Positions 32,413 to 40,728 of a stretch of 64,000 bases of DNA are shown piece by piece (the stretch's first letter is position 1; the number at the start of each line of letters is the position of its first letter). Where the stretch lies: assembly GCA_038206395.1 (NCBI GenBank), contig JBBRAX010000008.1:1-64000 (forward strand). The letters are read 5' to 3'. The notes below the pieces were generated by a model. That model did no database searches. It was given only the letters and a program-made list of their open reading frames with translations, and was not told the DNA's origin. The stretch comes from JAGSPQ01 sp038206395. GTDB taxonomy: Bacteria > Myxococcota > Myxococcia > Myxococcales > Myxococcaceae. A program made the position numbers and the translations under genes.

Positions 32413-34377
32413 TTACAGCTGGTACTCGTCGAGCTTCTCGTTTGCCAGCGCGTGGCAGCGGTGCTCGTTGGTGGGGAAGTACTGCGCGACCTCAAGCAAG
32501 ATTTCCTTCGCCCGCTCGGGGTTCTTGAGCTCCATCTGTTTCTTGGCCTCGAGCATCAGCGCGCCGCACTGGCGGTCGAGCTCCATGCCGATCTCGTCGG
32601 CCTTGCGGCGGGTCTGGTCGAAGAGGGTGGCGCGCTGCTCTTCCGGCACGACGAGCAACAGCTGCCACGACTGGCGGTACGCCTTCCAGGACCGGAAGAC
32701 GTTTTCGCTGCCGACGTCGCGCTGGGCGTACAGCTGGCCGGCCTGCCGGGCGAGGTCACGCGCGCGCTTGATCGCCTCGGCGCTGCTCGCGGGAGGAACA
32801 GGCAACAGCTCGAGCCAGATGTCGCCGACGCGCCAACGTTCCTTGCTGGGCGGGTTCCTCACATTGTCGAACACGAGGGTGTTCTTCTCGCCGCGCTTGA
32901 GCACGCGCGGGGGAATCAGCGTCTCGATCTCGCGGTCGGGTACGCCAATGTCGGGCGGCACGAAGGCAACCTCGGCGTTGTTGACGATGATCGCCACCTC
33001 GTCGCGATCGATGTCCTGCGCGAGGTAGTGAACGAGAATCGCCGCGTCTGTCGGGGTGACGAAGTCGAAGCTGAACTGCTTGCTGTCGACCCGCGGGTAG
33101 TCGACGCCGTCGCCCAGGCCGAACGAATGGCGAATGCGTTCGGACGTGATGTGCAGGCGATCGGGCTCGGACGGCAGGCTGACCCCGGCCTCGGGGCGGA
33201 AGACCTGCACGAGGCTGATGATCACGATCGTCGCGATCAGCGAGCAGACGCCGGTGATGATCGCCTGCGATTTCGTGGGGAGGCTCGTCCACCAGTAGGC
33301 AGCCTGGGCGCCCAGGCTCTCGTTCGCGATGCGGCGGCGGCGCGAACGATCAGCTGTCGTTTCCTTCACCGGAATCGCGTCCGTCATCGGGCGCGACATC
33401 GGCAGCGGCGCGCGGGGCACGAGCCTGGGCCCTTCGTCGGTGACGTCGTCGATGGGCTTCGCGTCAGCGACCGTCGGCTCAGAGAACGCCTTGAAGTCGC
33501 TGCCCGTCAAATCCAGCGGCGCGAGCGAGTTCGACGACGCTTCAGCGTCCGTCAGCAGCAGCTTGTTGATCGACGGGGCCTGCGGTGTGGCGACGATGTT
33601 GGTCGGCCCTTCGATGCGGCGAACCACCGGGTCGAGGTCGGGCAGCGCCATCGCCGTCTTCTGCTCGGAGACGTCGGGCACGCGCTTCAGCACGCTGGCG
33701 TTGATCAACGACGGAGAAGGCTGCCCAGGAGCGCCGAGCTCGGCCTTGCGCGGGTCGTGCGCGTTCAAGGTGGCCGAGTCGCCGCTGCCCCGCGGCAGGT
33801 CAGGCTCGAGCTTGCGGCGCTCGGGTGAAATGCCCGGCAGCGGCGGAATCAGCGGCTTGCCCAGCGGCTGGGTGTTGTCTTCCGGAGCGAAAAGCGGCCG
33901 GCCCACCGGCGCCGTGACCTCGGCCTCTTCCTCGTACATCAGCTTCTTCGGCTTCGTTTCCCACGGCACCATCGGCTCTTCCTCGCCCGAGGCGGTGACG
34001 ATGTCCTCGTCGGTGCGCGCGGGTGGCGGCGGAAGCATGCCGGCCTTGCCGAACCCGGGGACCAGCCCGGGGCGTTTGTCTTCTTCGAGCTCGACGAAGT
34101 TGATCAGCGCCGAGCCGATGGCCAGCGCGTCCCCGGACCTGAGCTCGCGGGGAAGAACGACACGCTCGCCGTTGAGCAGCGTGCCGTTCGAGCTGCCGAG
34201 GTCTTCAACGAACGGGCGCCCGTTCTTGTCGAAGATCCGCGTGTGTTGACGCGAGACACCGGAGTCCGAGAGCACCACGTCGTTGTCGTCGTCCCGCCCG
34301 ATGCGAACCACCGGCTGAACCACGACGAACTGCTGCCCTTCGCTGTTGCCCCGAGCAATGAGCAGCTGAAATGCCAT
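32413..34377 (-). CDS. FHA-domain membrane protein, 654 aa
   Basis: The FHA domain is at the very start (1 to about 100): VVRIGRDDDNDVVL, SGVSRQHTRIF and GSSNGTLLNGE, all key phosphopeptide-binding positions. A long low-complexity linker leads to one membrane helix at about 368 to 390 (IITGVCSLIATIVIISLVQVF). The last 260 residues lie outside the cytoplasm and end in a TPR-like helical segment (RAKEILLEVAQYFPTNEHRC). FHA proteins are frequent partners of type VI and Tad-type machines. It starts 21 bases after the tadC stop and is probably in the cpaB-tadB-tadC operon. Confidence 0.85.
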   Translation of the reverse strand: MAFQLLIARGNSEGQQFVVVQPVVRIGRDDDNDVVLSDSGVSRQHTRIFDKNGRPFVEDLGSSNGTLLNGERVVLPRELRSGDALAIGSALINFVELEEDKRPGLVPGFGKAGMLPPPPARTDEDIVTASGEEEPMVPWETKPKKLMYEEEAEVTAPVGRPLFAPEDNTQPLGKPLIPPLPGISPERRKLEPDLPRGSGDSATLNAHDPRKAELGAPGQPSPSLINASVLKRVPDVSEQKTAMALPDLDPVVRRIEGPTNIVATPQAPSINKLLLTDAEASSNSLAPLDLTGSDFKAFSEPTVADAKPIDDVTDEGPRLVPRAPLPMSRPMTDAIPVKETTADRSRRRRIANESLGAQAAYWWTSLPTKSQAIITGVCSLIATIVIISLVQVFRPEAGVSLPSEPDRLHITSERIRHSFGLGDGVDYPRVDSKQFSFDFVTPTDAAILVHYLAQDIDRDEVAIIVNNAEVAFVPPDIGVPDREIETLIPPRVLKRGEKNTLVFDNVRNPPSKERWRVGDIWLELLPVPPASSAEAIKRARDLARQAGQLYAQRDVGSENVFRSWKAYRQSWQLLLVVPEEQRATLFDQTRRKADEIGMELDRQCGALMLEAKKQMELKNPERAKEILLEVAQYFPTNEHRCHALANEKLDEYQL

Positions 34378-34398
34378 CTTGAAACTGGCGCGGCGCCA

Positions 34399-35289
34399 CT
34401 AACCCCCGATGTTGCCGAACATGAACGCGAAGACGATCGGCCCGAAGAGCACCATGAAGACCGTGGGGAAGATACAGGCGATCAGCGAGAACAGCATCTT
34501 CACCGGCGCTTCGTTGGCGAGCTTTTCCGCGCGCTGGGTGCGGTCGATGCGCAGCTGGGTCGACTGGATCCGCAGAATCTTGCCGAGGCTGGTGCCCATC
34601 TTGTCGGCCTGAATGAGCGCGGTGACGAACTGGGTCAGGGAGGAAAGGTCGACGCGGGCGATCATGTCCTTCAGGGCTTCTTCGCGGGTCTTGCCCATCT
34701 TGAGCTGCTTCAAGACCATCTGCAGCTCTTCACGGAGGGGGCCGCCCTTGCCCTTCTCGACCACCTTCGCGAGCGCGCCCGTGAAGTCGAGGCCGGCTTC
34801 GACCGACAGGGTGAGCAGGTCGAGGTTGAAGGGAAGCGCGCGGCTGATCTGCAGGTGGCGCTTCTTGACCTGATCGTTGATCCAGATCATCGGGTAGAAA
34901 AGACCGATCAGGGCGCCCAGCAGCGAGGCGGCCAGGTTCCAGCCGATCGCGTTGACGACGATCATCCCGAAGAGCAGGCCCACGACGAACCCGATTTCCT
35001 GCAGGGCCATCATGTCTTCCGGCTTGTAGCCCTTGGGATCGCCGCTCTTGATCAGGCTGCGGCGCATCTTTGCTTCGTAGCCAGGCCACATGAAGCGGCG
35101 GTTGGCCGTGCCGAGCTTGCGCACGACGACGCTGCCTGCGCCGGCCATACCGCCGGCCGACTCTTCCTTCACTTCGACGATGAAGCGCTCGAAGACGTTC
35201 GAGTAGAGGCCGACCGCGAGAAAGCCGATCGCTCCAGCTGCGAAGATCGCCGAGCCCACCATCAGTACTGTCGTCAGGGCTTCTTGCAC
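34399..35289 (-). CDS. tadC: Tad pilus assembly inner-membrane protein TadC
   Basis: This 296-residue protein has a T2SSF/GspF-type domain and about four membrane helices. The cytoplasmic loop carries RALPFNLDLLTLSVEAGLDF and the segment FVTALIQADKMGTSLGKIL typical of TadC. It forms the inner-membrane platform of the Tad (Flp) pilus or secretion machine together with TadB. It lies 15 bases after the tadB stop, in the usual order CpaB, TadB, TadC on this strand. Confidence 0.9.
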   Translation of the reverse strand: MQEALTTVLMVGSAIFAAGAIGFLAVGLYSNVFERFIVEVKEESAGGMAGAGSVVVRKLGTANRRFMWPGYEAKMRRSLIKSGDPKGYKPEDMMALQEIGFVVGLLFGMIVVNAIGWNLAASLLGALIGLFYPMIWINDQVKKRHLQISRALPFNLDLLTLSVEAGLDFTGALAKVVEKGKGGPLREELQMVLKQLKMGKTREEALKDMIARVDLSSLTQFVTALIQADKMGTSLGKILRIQSTQLRIDRTQRAEKLANEAPVKMLFSLIACIFPTVFMVLFGPIVFAFMFGNIGG

Positions 35290-35304
35290 GGTTCGTAATC
35301 TCCG

Positions 35305-36150
35305 TCAGATGTCGATGTTGACGATGCGGCGAATGATCAGCATCCCCAGAACTTCCATCACCACGATCGCGCCGACGAGCACGTAGCCGAAGATGTGGTC
35401 GAGCATCGGCTGCATCAGGTCGGGCCGCATGTAGTTGAGCACCATGCCGAGGATGAGCGGCATCGAACCGACGACCCAGCCCTGCAGCTTGCCCTGCGAG
35501 GTGAGTGCGTCAATCTTGCCCTCGAGCCGAAAGCGCTCACGGATCGTGGTCGACAGCGTCTCGAACATTTCGGCCATGTTGCCGCCGAGCTGACGGCTGA
35601 TGTTCGTGGCGGTGACGACCAACTCGAGGTCGTCGCTGCCCACGCGCTTGCTCATGTTGACCAGCGCCTCTTCCAACGGAACGCCGAGCTTGGCTTCCTT
35701 CACGAAGAGCCCGAACTCCTGGCTCAGCGGCGCCATCGCTTCCTTCGACACGTGCTCGATCGCCTGCTGGAAGGTGAGGCCGGCCTTGAAGGCGTTGGCC
35801 ATCGCCTGGAGCGCGTCGACGAGCTGGGTGTTGAACTTCTTGATGCGGCGCTTCCGGTAGTGCTTCACCATTATCATCGGCAGGAAGAAGCCGAAGATCG
35901 TCGCACCGACGGCGACCAGAGGGTTGATGACGACGTAGCTGAACAGACCGAGCAGACACATCGACGCGATGTTCAGCACCAGCATCTGGCGCGGGTCGAT
36001 GAAGAGGAACATGTCGCTCAAGTCGTTCATCGACTTGACGACGTAGCGCTCCTGGTACTGCTCGTACGCCTTCGACATCACCCCGAAAATGACGAGGCTG
36101 AAGAAGAAGACCGAGCCGGTGACCAGGAGCAGGACGATGGCTGGAAGCAT
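35305..36150 (-). CDS. tadB: Tad pilus assembly inner-membrane protein TadB
   Basis: This 281-residue T2SSF-domain membrane protein pairs with TadC. The N-terminal helix MLPAIVLLLVTGSVFFFSLV and the loop FNTQLVDALQAMANAFKAG are followed by VTATNISRQLGGNMAEMFETL, the TadB signature. Two C-terminal helices follow. The length is a little under the 300 or so usual for the family because there is no long N-terminal extension. It sits between cpaB and tadC. Confidence 0.9.
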   Translation of the reverse strand: MLPAIVLLLVTGSVFFFSLVIFGVMSKAYEQYQERYVVKSMNDLSDMFLFIDPRQMLVLNIASMCLLGLFSYVVINPLVAVGATIFGFFLPMIMVKHYRKRRIKKFNTQLVDALQAMANAFKAGLTFQQAIEHVSKEAMAPLSQEFGLFVKEAKLGVPLEEALVNMSKRVGSDDLELVVTATNISRQLGGNMAEMFETLSTTIRERFRLEGKIDALTSQGKLQGWVVGSMPLILGMVLNYMRPDLMQPMLDHIFGYVLVGAIVVMEVLGMLIIRRIVNIDI

Positions 36151-36186
36151 TCGCTGATCGCTCCTTGGGGCTCTGAGAGAGACTGC

Positions 36187-37011
36187 TTACGGCGTGGGAG
36201 CCGTAGCGCCCTTCGCGTCGCTACCGGTGGCGCCGCGGATGACCTGAATGGTGTTGAAGCGCTTCTGCTGAAGAACGCGGGTGCGCTCGCCAGAGAGCAA
36301 CGTGTTGATCGTCGCGCGGCCGCGCTCTTCGATCACGTCGACGTCGTCTTCGTTTCGCAGCGACATCGTCAGCGACCCGAGATCTTGCGCGAGCACGAGG
36401 ATTTCCGCTTCTTCTGGGATCACGAGCAGCGAGACGTTGTTGTAGTCGCGCTGGTTCTCGGGAATCAGGTTCACGTTGGTCGTGCCCGTGATCTTGCCGG
36501 TCGCGAGGACGATCACATTCTGAAGCAGCGTGACGGCGACATTCTCGTTGGTCTGCGGATCCTTGAAAGTGCCGATGATGTCGACGTGGTCGTTGGGGCG
36601 AATCCAGCCACCGACGGAAACTGCCTTGCCGGCGTCGATGGTGATCGCGCGCGCCTTCTTCTGGACCTTGGTCGACAGCCGCTCGGCCGCCTTCGTGGTC
36701 TCGAACTGGCTCCACAGCAGCGGGTCACCGGCCTGCACGGGCACGAGGACCTTTTGGTTCACGACGTAGCTGGCCGAGTCGGGCTTGACCACCGACGACG
36801 TGACGAACTGCTCGGGCACACTGCGCTGCGAGATCATGTCGAAGGTGACGACAGTCCCTTCGGAGATGTCGACCGCGGCCACGACGACGGGCACGAGGTT
36901 CCAGCCGCGGCGAACGTCAGATTCTTTCTTCTTGATCGCGGAGTACGCGACGATGCCGGCGAACAGGCCGAGCACCAGCGCCACGATGAGAGGAGTCTTG
37001 CCCTTGAGCAT
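36187..37011 (-). CDS. cpaB: Flp pilus assembly protein CpaB/RcpC
   Basis: CpaB (RcpC) is a periplasmic protein tied to the inner membrane that is thought to act with the secretin of the Tad system. A membrane helix at about 8 to 25 (IVALVLGLFAGIVAYSAI) precedes the SAF domain (VVVAAVDISEGTVVTFDM) and the RcpC domain (AITIDAGKAVSVGGWIRPNDHVDIIGTF, LLQNVIVLA). It ends in a Pro/Thr-rich tail. It is the first gene after a promoter at 37065-37094, so the cpaB-tadB-tadC-FHA set can be transcribed on its own. Confidence 0.92.
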   Translation of the reverse strand: MLKGKTPLIVALVLGLFAGIVAYSAIKKKESDVRRGWNLVPVVVAAVDISEGTVVTFDMISQRSVPEQFVTSSVVKPDSASYVVNQKVLVPVQAGDPLLWSQFETTKAAERLSTKVQKKARAITIDAGKAVSVGGWIRPNDHVDIIGTFKDPQTNENVAVTLLQNVIVLATGKITGTTNVNLIPENQRDYNNVSLLVIPEEAEILVLAQDLGSLTMSLRNEDDVDVIEERGRATINTLLSGERTRVLQQKRFNTIQVIRGATGSDAKGATAPTP

Positions 37012-37064
37012 TGGGGGATTCTCCGAACGGAACTGTGGGGTTGTGAGGGTGAAGAGGCGGGCGA

Positions 37065-37094
37065 ATGGTACTGGTCACTGAACGAAGGTGTCAA
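37065..37094 (-). promoter_or_regulatory. Sigma-70-type promoter upstream of cpaB
   Basis: On the minus strand the -35 box is a perfect TTGACA (37089-37094). It is separated by 18 bases from a TACCAT -10 (37065-37070, four of six). Transcription would start near 37058, giving a leader of about 45 bases to the cpaB ATG at 37011. Confidence 0.5.
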
Positions 37095-37120
37095 AAGGAG
37101 TTCTGCGTGGACGTCGCTTC

Positions 37121-37834
37121 TTAGTTTCGGGTGTCGGGCGTGTACGCACCTTTTAGAGAGAAAGCCTCGCCCTGATCGTCGCGCAAACGCACCGTTTGGT
37201 GCTCAGGATCGAGCCCAATCATCGTGATCGTGAAGCGGCTTGCGTCTTTCGGGACGAACACCGTGAAAGTTCCGGGCGTTGCGTCGACGAGGAAAAGATC
37301 TTCGCTCGCGATCATTTCCAATCGCCACGGCAGCACCGCAAAAGACCGTTTGCGAAATGGGGAAGAAAGGCCGGGATTATCGGCTTCGATTTTCGCAAGC
37401 GCCGCCGCCCACGCCGCTCCGTCGGTGTCCACGGCTCCCGTTTCCTGCAGCTGCTGGCGCTTCGCCTCGTGAAGCTGCTTGGCGACCTCGAGCATCGCGA
37501 GGTTCGCGCCTGGCGTGCTGCGCCGAGAGAACGGGTACGACTGCTGCCAGAGCGTGACCACGAAAGCGACCAGCACCACACCTGAGATCCACAGCGGGGC
37601 CGAACGCCCGCGCGCCAGGTAGACAAGCAGCGTGACGCTGGCGAGGAAGGCAGCGATCGCCGACGCGGTACCGAGCGGAGAAGGAATCGTGCCGCAGTGG
37701 TACTTGTGGCTGAGCGCAGTGAAGAGCTGCTGGAGCTCAGGCAACATGCCCGCGATCGCCCCGGCGGCGAAGCCGAGGAAGACCAGCAAATGAAAAGCGC
37801 GGAGCACCGGTGAAGCGGCGTCGGCCGACTTCAC
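37121..37834 (-). CDS. Membrane protein of unknown function in the Tad locus, 237 aa
   Basis: The N-terminal half has about four hydrophobic helices. The second half is a soluble domain with Cys-free, mixed alpha/beta content (FRKRSFAVLPWRLEMIASEDLFLVDA). I do not recognise the family. It overlaps the end of the small pilin-like gene by 4 bases, so the two are translated together. A role in Tad assembly is suggested only by its place. Confidence 0.7.
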   Translation of the reverse strand: MKSADAASPVLRAFHLLVFLGFAAGAIAGMLPELQQLFTALSHKYHCGTIPSPLGTASAIAAFLASVTLLVYLARGRSAPLWISGVVLVAFVVTLWQQSYPFSRRSTPGANLAMLEVAKQLHEAKRQQLQETGAVDTDGAAWAAALAKIEADNPGLSSPFRKRSFAVLPWRLEMIASEDLFLVDATPGTFTVFVPKDASRFTITMIGLDPEHQTVRLRDDQGEAFSLKGAYTPDTRN

Positions 37835-38076
37835 GGGAACGGCAGGTTCAGCACGAAGTAATACGAGTCGTAGTAGGTCTGGTACGCCTCGAGGAACAGC
37901 TCGATCAGGTTCTTCTGCTGGCTGCCATCGCCCATCACGCCCTTCGAAACGGGAATCATCCGGACTTCGCAGGCGAGCACGAGGCCGACGATCAACACCC
38001 AGTTGAGCATCGAGTACTCGACCATGGCCTGGCCGCGCGACAGACGCTTTCTAAAGGATTTGATGGGTCGGTTCAT
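37831..38076 (-). CDS. Small Flp/TadE-type pilin-like protein, 81 aa
   Basis: This small protein has a basic leader and then SRGQAMVEYSMLNWVLIVGLVLACE. A Gly at the cleavage point is followed by Glu at +5 and Tyr at +6 and a hydrophobic helix, as in Flp pilins and TadE/F pseudopilins cut by the TadV-type prepilin peptidase. After the helix there are only about 45 residues, rich in Tyr near the end. It may be the major or a minor pilin of this locus. Without the peptidase gene the processing is inferred. Confidence 0.7.
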   Translation of the reverse strand: MNRPIKSFRKRLSRGQAMVEYSMLNWVLIVGLVLACEVRMIPVSKGVMGDGSQQKNLIELFLEAYQTYYDSYYFVLNLPFP

Positions 38077-38085
38077 GGGCGCTCT

Positions 38086-38814
38086 TTAGGGGATGGCGAG
38101 GTCATCGTACTGCTCAAGCTTGATTTTGGCAGCTCCCACGGGCGGGAGCACCATCTGTGATTGGGCGTTGATGCCGTAGTCGCGCACTTCGATGCTGTGA
38201 CCGATGGCCGGGATTTCCATCTTGGCGAGGTGAAGCAGCGGCACCTGAGGGCTGACCCAGACGCGCTTGACGACGGTGCTGCGCAAGCGAACTTCGACGG
38301 GCGTCGCCGACACGGTGCCGGCCAGCGTCATCAGCTGGCTCGGGCGGCCCGCGGTGGTGGTGAGCTCGATCGGAAGCTTGCCAGTCGCAGCGGGCCCCTT
38401 CTTCTTCGGAGCGTCCGCGGCCAACAGCTGGGCGACCGCCTCTTCGGTCAGCTCGTTGGGCTTCTCGGTGCCGACGGCGACGAAGAGCCGGGTCACGCCA
38501 TCGGCGTTCATGCCCACGCCGCGGGCCACCAGCATCTTCAGCTGCATCAGCGGCGCCTTCATCGCGTGGTGTTGACCCATGTCGAGCTCGAGCCAGCAAG
38601 CAGGCCGGCCTTTCTTGTCGGTCTCTTCACCGACCACAGCAATTCGCCAAAAATGAACGCGTTCGGGCCCGCCGTCGATACGGAAGGTGGCCCACTCGCC
38701 AACCTTTCCTCCCGTGATTCCGGCCCTCAGCGGCTCGGTGAGCGCTTGTCCCACCGGGCTGTTGAGCGCGGGAACCGGGCCGGCGGCGAGGACGAGGGCG
38801 AGCAGCGCGATCAT
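38086..38814 (-). CDS. Exported protein of unknown function, 242 aa
   Basis: A short signal peptide (MIALLALVLAAGPVPA) precedes a beta-rich domain with EWATFRIDGGPERVHFWRIAVVGEE and, further on, LPIELTTTAGRPSQLMTLAGT. I do not recognise the family. It overlaps the upstream gene by 4 bases and is followed 9 bases later by the pilin-like gene, so it is part of the Tad-type operon, probably periplasmic. Confidence 0.7.
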   Translation of the reverse strand: MIALLALVLAAGPVPALNSPVGQALTEPLRAGITGGKVGEWATFRIDGGPERVHFWRIAVVGEETDKKGRPACWLELDMGQHHAMKAPLMQLKMLVARGVGMNADGVTRLFVAVGTEKPNELTEEAVAQLLAADAPKKKGPAATGKLPIELTTTAGRPSQLMTLAGTVSATPVEVRLRSTVVKRVWVSPQVPLLHLAKMEIPAIGHSIEVRDYGINAQSQMVLPPVGAAKIKLEQYDDLAIP

Positions 38815-39542
38815 CTGCCGGCCTTTTCACGCGCGGCCCTTACCGCTTCGTCGTTCGGCACCGCGTCCGGGCGATCGCTGCCGACCCAGGTCTGCTGAAT
38901 CGCGACCAGCTTTGGCTCGAGCTGAATGAAGCCGACCACCGCCTGCTCTTTACCGCGCGAGAACTCGACCACGCGCTGAACCTTGCCGTCGAGCTTCACC
39001 CGCGTGTCGCGGATGAGCGCGTAGCCTTTCTCATTAAAGCCCTTCGCGAGCCGGGCCTGGAGCTCGTCGACGGTGCCTTCGAGAAGAGACGAGCGCGCCT
39101 GCGTGCCGCCGCTGTCGTCGCGCAGCACGAGGTCTTCGCTGAAGAGCGCGCCTTCCAGCGGCGGAAGCTTGTGGGCCTTGCTCAACGGCTCGCGCACCCA
39201 AACGTCTTTGAGTACGGCGAAGCCCAGCGTCTTGCCTTCGTGCTGCGTGAGTACGATCGACCGGACGAGCCCTTCGCGCGTGTAGAAGGCCGAGACGACG
39301 CCCTCGTTCTTGAAGTCGCCGTCGACGGTGACGGGGTAGCCCTGGTCGACCCACTGCTTCTGAAAATACCGCGCGACCTGCTTCAGCGGATCTGCCGTCT
39401 GGAAGTACGCGAGGCGGTAGTACTCGCCGCTGATGAGCAGATCTTTGCCGATGCGGGTCGGGAAGGTGCCCGGGTAGACGGGCAGCGGCTGCTCGGCGTG
39501 AGCAACCAGCGGAAGAAGCAGACCCAGGAGAAGCGCTCTCAC
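38811..39542 (-). CDS. Exported protein of unknown function, 243 aa
   Basis: A signal peptide (MRALLLGLLLPLVAHA) is followed by a soluble domain with FPTRIGKDLLISGEYYRLAYF and VARYFQKQWVDQGYPVTVDG. No family is recognised. Its start lies 3 bases after the stop of the TadE-like gene and it overlaps the next gene by 4, so it is made with the Tad-type proteins. It is probably a periplasmic accessory protein. Confidence 0.7.
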   Translation of the reverse strand: MRALLLGLLLPLVAHAEQPLPVYPGTFPTRIGKDLLISGEYYRLAYFQTADPLKQVARYFQKQWVDQGYPVTVDGDFKNEGVVSAFYTREGLVRSIVLTQHEGKTLGFAVLKDVWVREPLSKAHKLPPLEGALFSEDLVLRDDSGGTQARSSLLEGTVDELQARLAKGFNEKGYALIRDTRVKLDGKVQRVVEFSRGKEQAVVGFIQLEPKLVAIQQTWVGSDRPDAVPNDEAVRAAREKAGR

Positions 39543-39544
39543 CG

Positions 39545-40726
39545 TCAGCCTTCACAGTTGTACTTCTTGTTGTGCTTGTCCTTGCCGGAGTTGGAAGGCA
39601 CGCCGGCTTCGGAAGGGTTGTCGGCCTGCGCGTTCTTGCAGCCCATGAAGAAGGGGCCGCGATCGCGGTAGATGGCGCGGTACTGCGAGTCGTCGTACTT
39701 CGACGTGTCGCGGAAAGGGGCGGTGTCGTAGCACTTGCGTTTTTCGTGATCGAGGCCTGGCCCGTCGTTGCCTTTTTCGTGCTCGAGGTTGTTCATGCCC
39801 CACTGCGCCCCGTGGGTCGGGTCGTTGGTGCACTTGCGGTCTTTGATGCCGCCCTCGCCTGCTGCGAAGTAGTTGTGCGAGACGACGTAGACCGAGCTGA
39901 TCGGGTTGGGGACGAAGTTCCCGATCAGGCCCATGATCTGGTTGAAGCCGGGAATCGAGCCGAGCTTCGCCGGAGCGCCGAGCAGGCTCATCCGGCTGAC
40001 CTGGGTGTAGATGCCCTGGTCGCTGCCGCCGCGGTGAACGCCTGCACGCGGGCCACCCGGCCCTTCGGTGTGCTGTTCGGCGTCGGCGCCGTCGGGCAGG
40101 GCCCAACCGCTGGCGAGCAGCGTGAACTTGTTCTTCAACGTCAGGTTCTGCAGGTTGCGGCCGCCCCAGACGTCGGCCTTGAAGAAGCCCCCATTCTCGT
40201 CGAGGAAGTGGCGGGGCAAGATCCGGTTGTCGAGCTGCATCGACACCTCGACCTGCACTTTGCCCTTCGTGTTGAAGCCAAAGAAGCTGTGCACGGTGCT
40301 GGCGCCGCCGTTGAGGACTCCGAGCAGCTGGTCGATGAACTGGTTGCCCGGAATCGGGCCGACGTTCTGGGTAATCGCGGGGGCGTCGAGCGAGGTGATC
40401 TTCGTCTTCACGTTCGCGTAGCCGACGATGAAGTCGCCGGGCGAACGGTTGTCGATCGACTCGAGGTCCTTGTACTTGTCTTCCGCATCGAGCACCGACG
40501 CCTCTTTCGCGGTGTCGAAGGCCTTATTGTGCTGCGCCTTGCCGTAGTCGTCGAGCGTGTAGCTCGTCATTTCCCAGGCGACGTAGCGGCTGGCTTCCTG
40601 GAGCTTCAGCTTCGCGCGCACCAGCTCTACGAAGTACATGCTGTAGAGCAAGATCACGATCATCACCGGCAGCACCAGCGCGAACTCGGTGATCGCCTGC
40701 CCTCTGGGTCGGAAGCGGGTGCGCAT
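39545..40726 (-). CDS. TadE-like pseudopilin with large extracytoplasmic domain, 393 aa
   Basis: The start RTRFRPRGQAITEFALVLP is a TadE/F-type prepilin leader: Gly, then Glu at +5 and Phe at +6, then a hydrophobic helix. The mature part is much larger than the 150 or so residues of classic TadE. It is rich in Asp, Lys, Asn and Gly and ends in CEG after a Lys/Asn-rich stretch. It lies 2 bases from the gene upstream. It may be a surface-exposed minor pilin. Confidence 0.8.
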   Translation of the reverse strand: MRTRFRPRGQAITEFALVLPVMIVILLYSMYFVELVRAKLKLQEASRYVAWEMTSYTLDDYGKAQHNKAFDTAKEASVLDAEDKYKDLESIDNRSPGDFIVGYANVKTKITSLDAPAITQNVGPIPGNQFIDQLLGVLNGGASTVHSFFGFNTKGKVQVEVSMQLDNRILPRHFLDENGGFFKADVWGGRNLQNLTLKNKFTLLASGWALPDGADAEQHTEGPGGPRAGVHRGGSDQGIYTQVSRMSLLGAPAKLGSIPGFNQIMGLIGNFVPNPISSVYVVSHNYFAAGEGGIKDRKCTNDPTHGAQWGMNNLEHEKGNDGPGLDHEKRKCYDTAPFRDTSKYDDSQYRAIYRDRGPFFMGCKNAQADNPSEAGVPSNSGKDKHNKKYNCEG

Positions 40727-40728
40727 GG

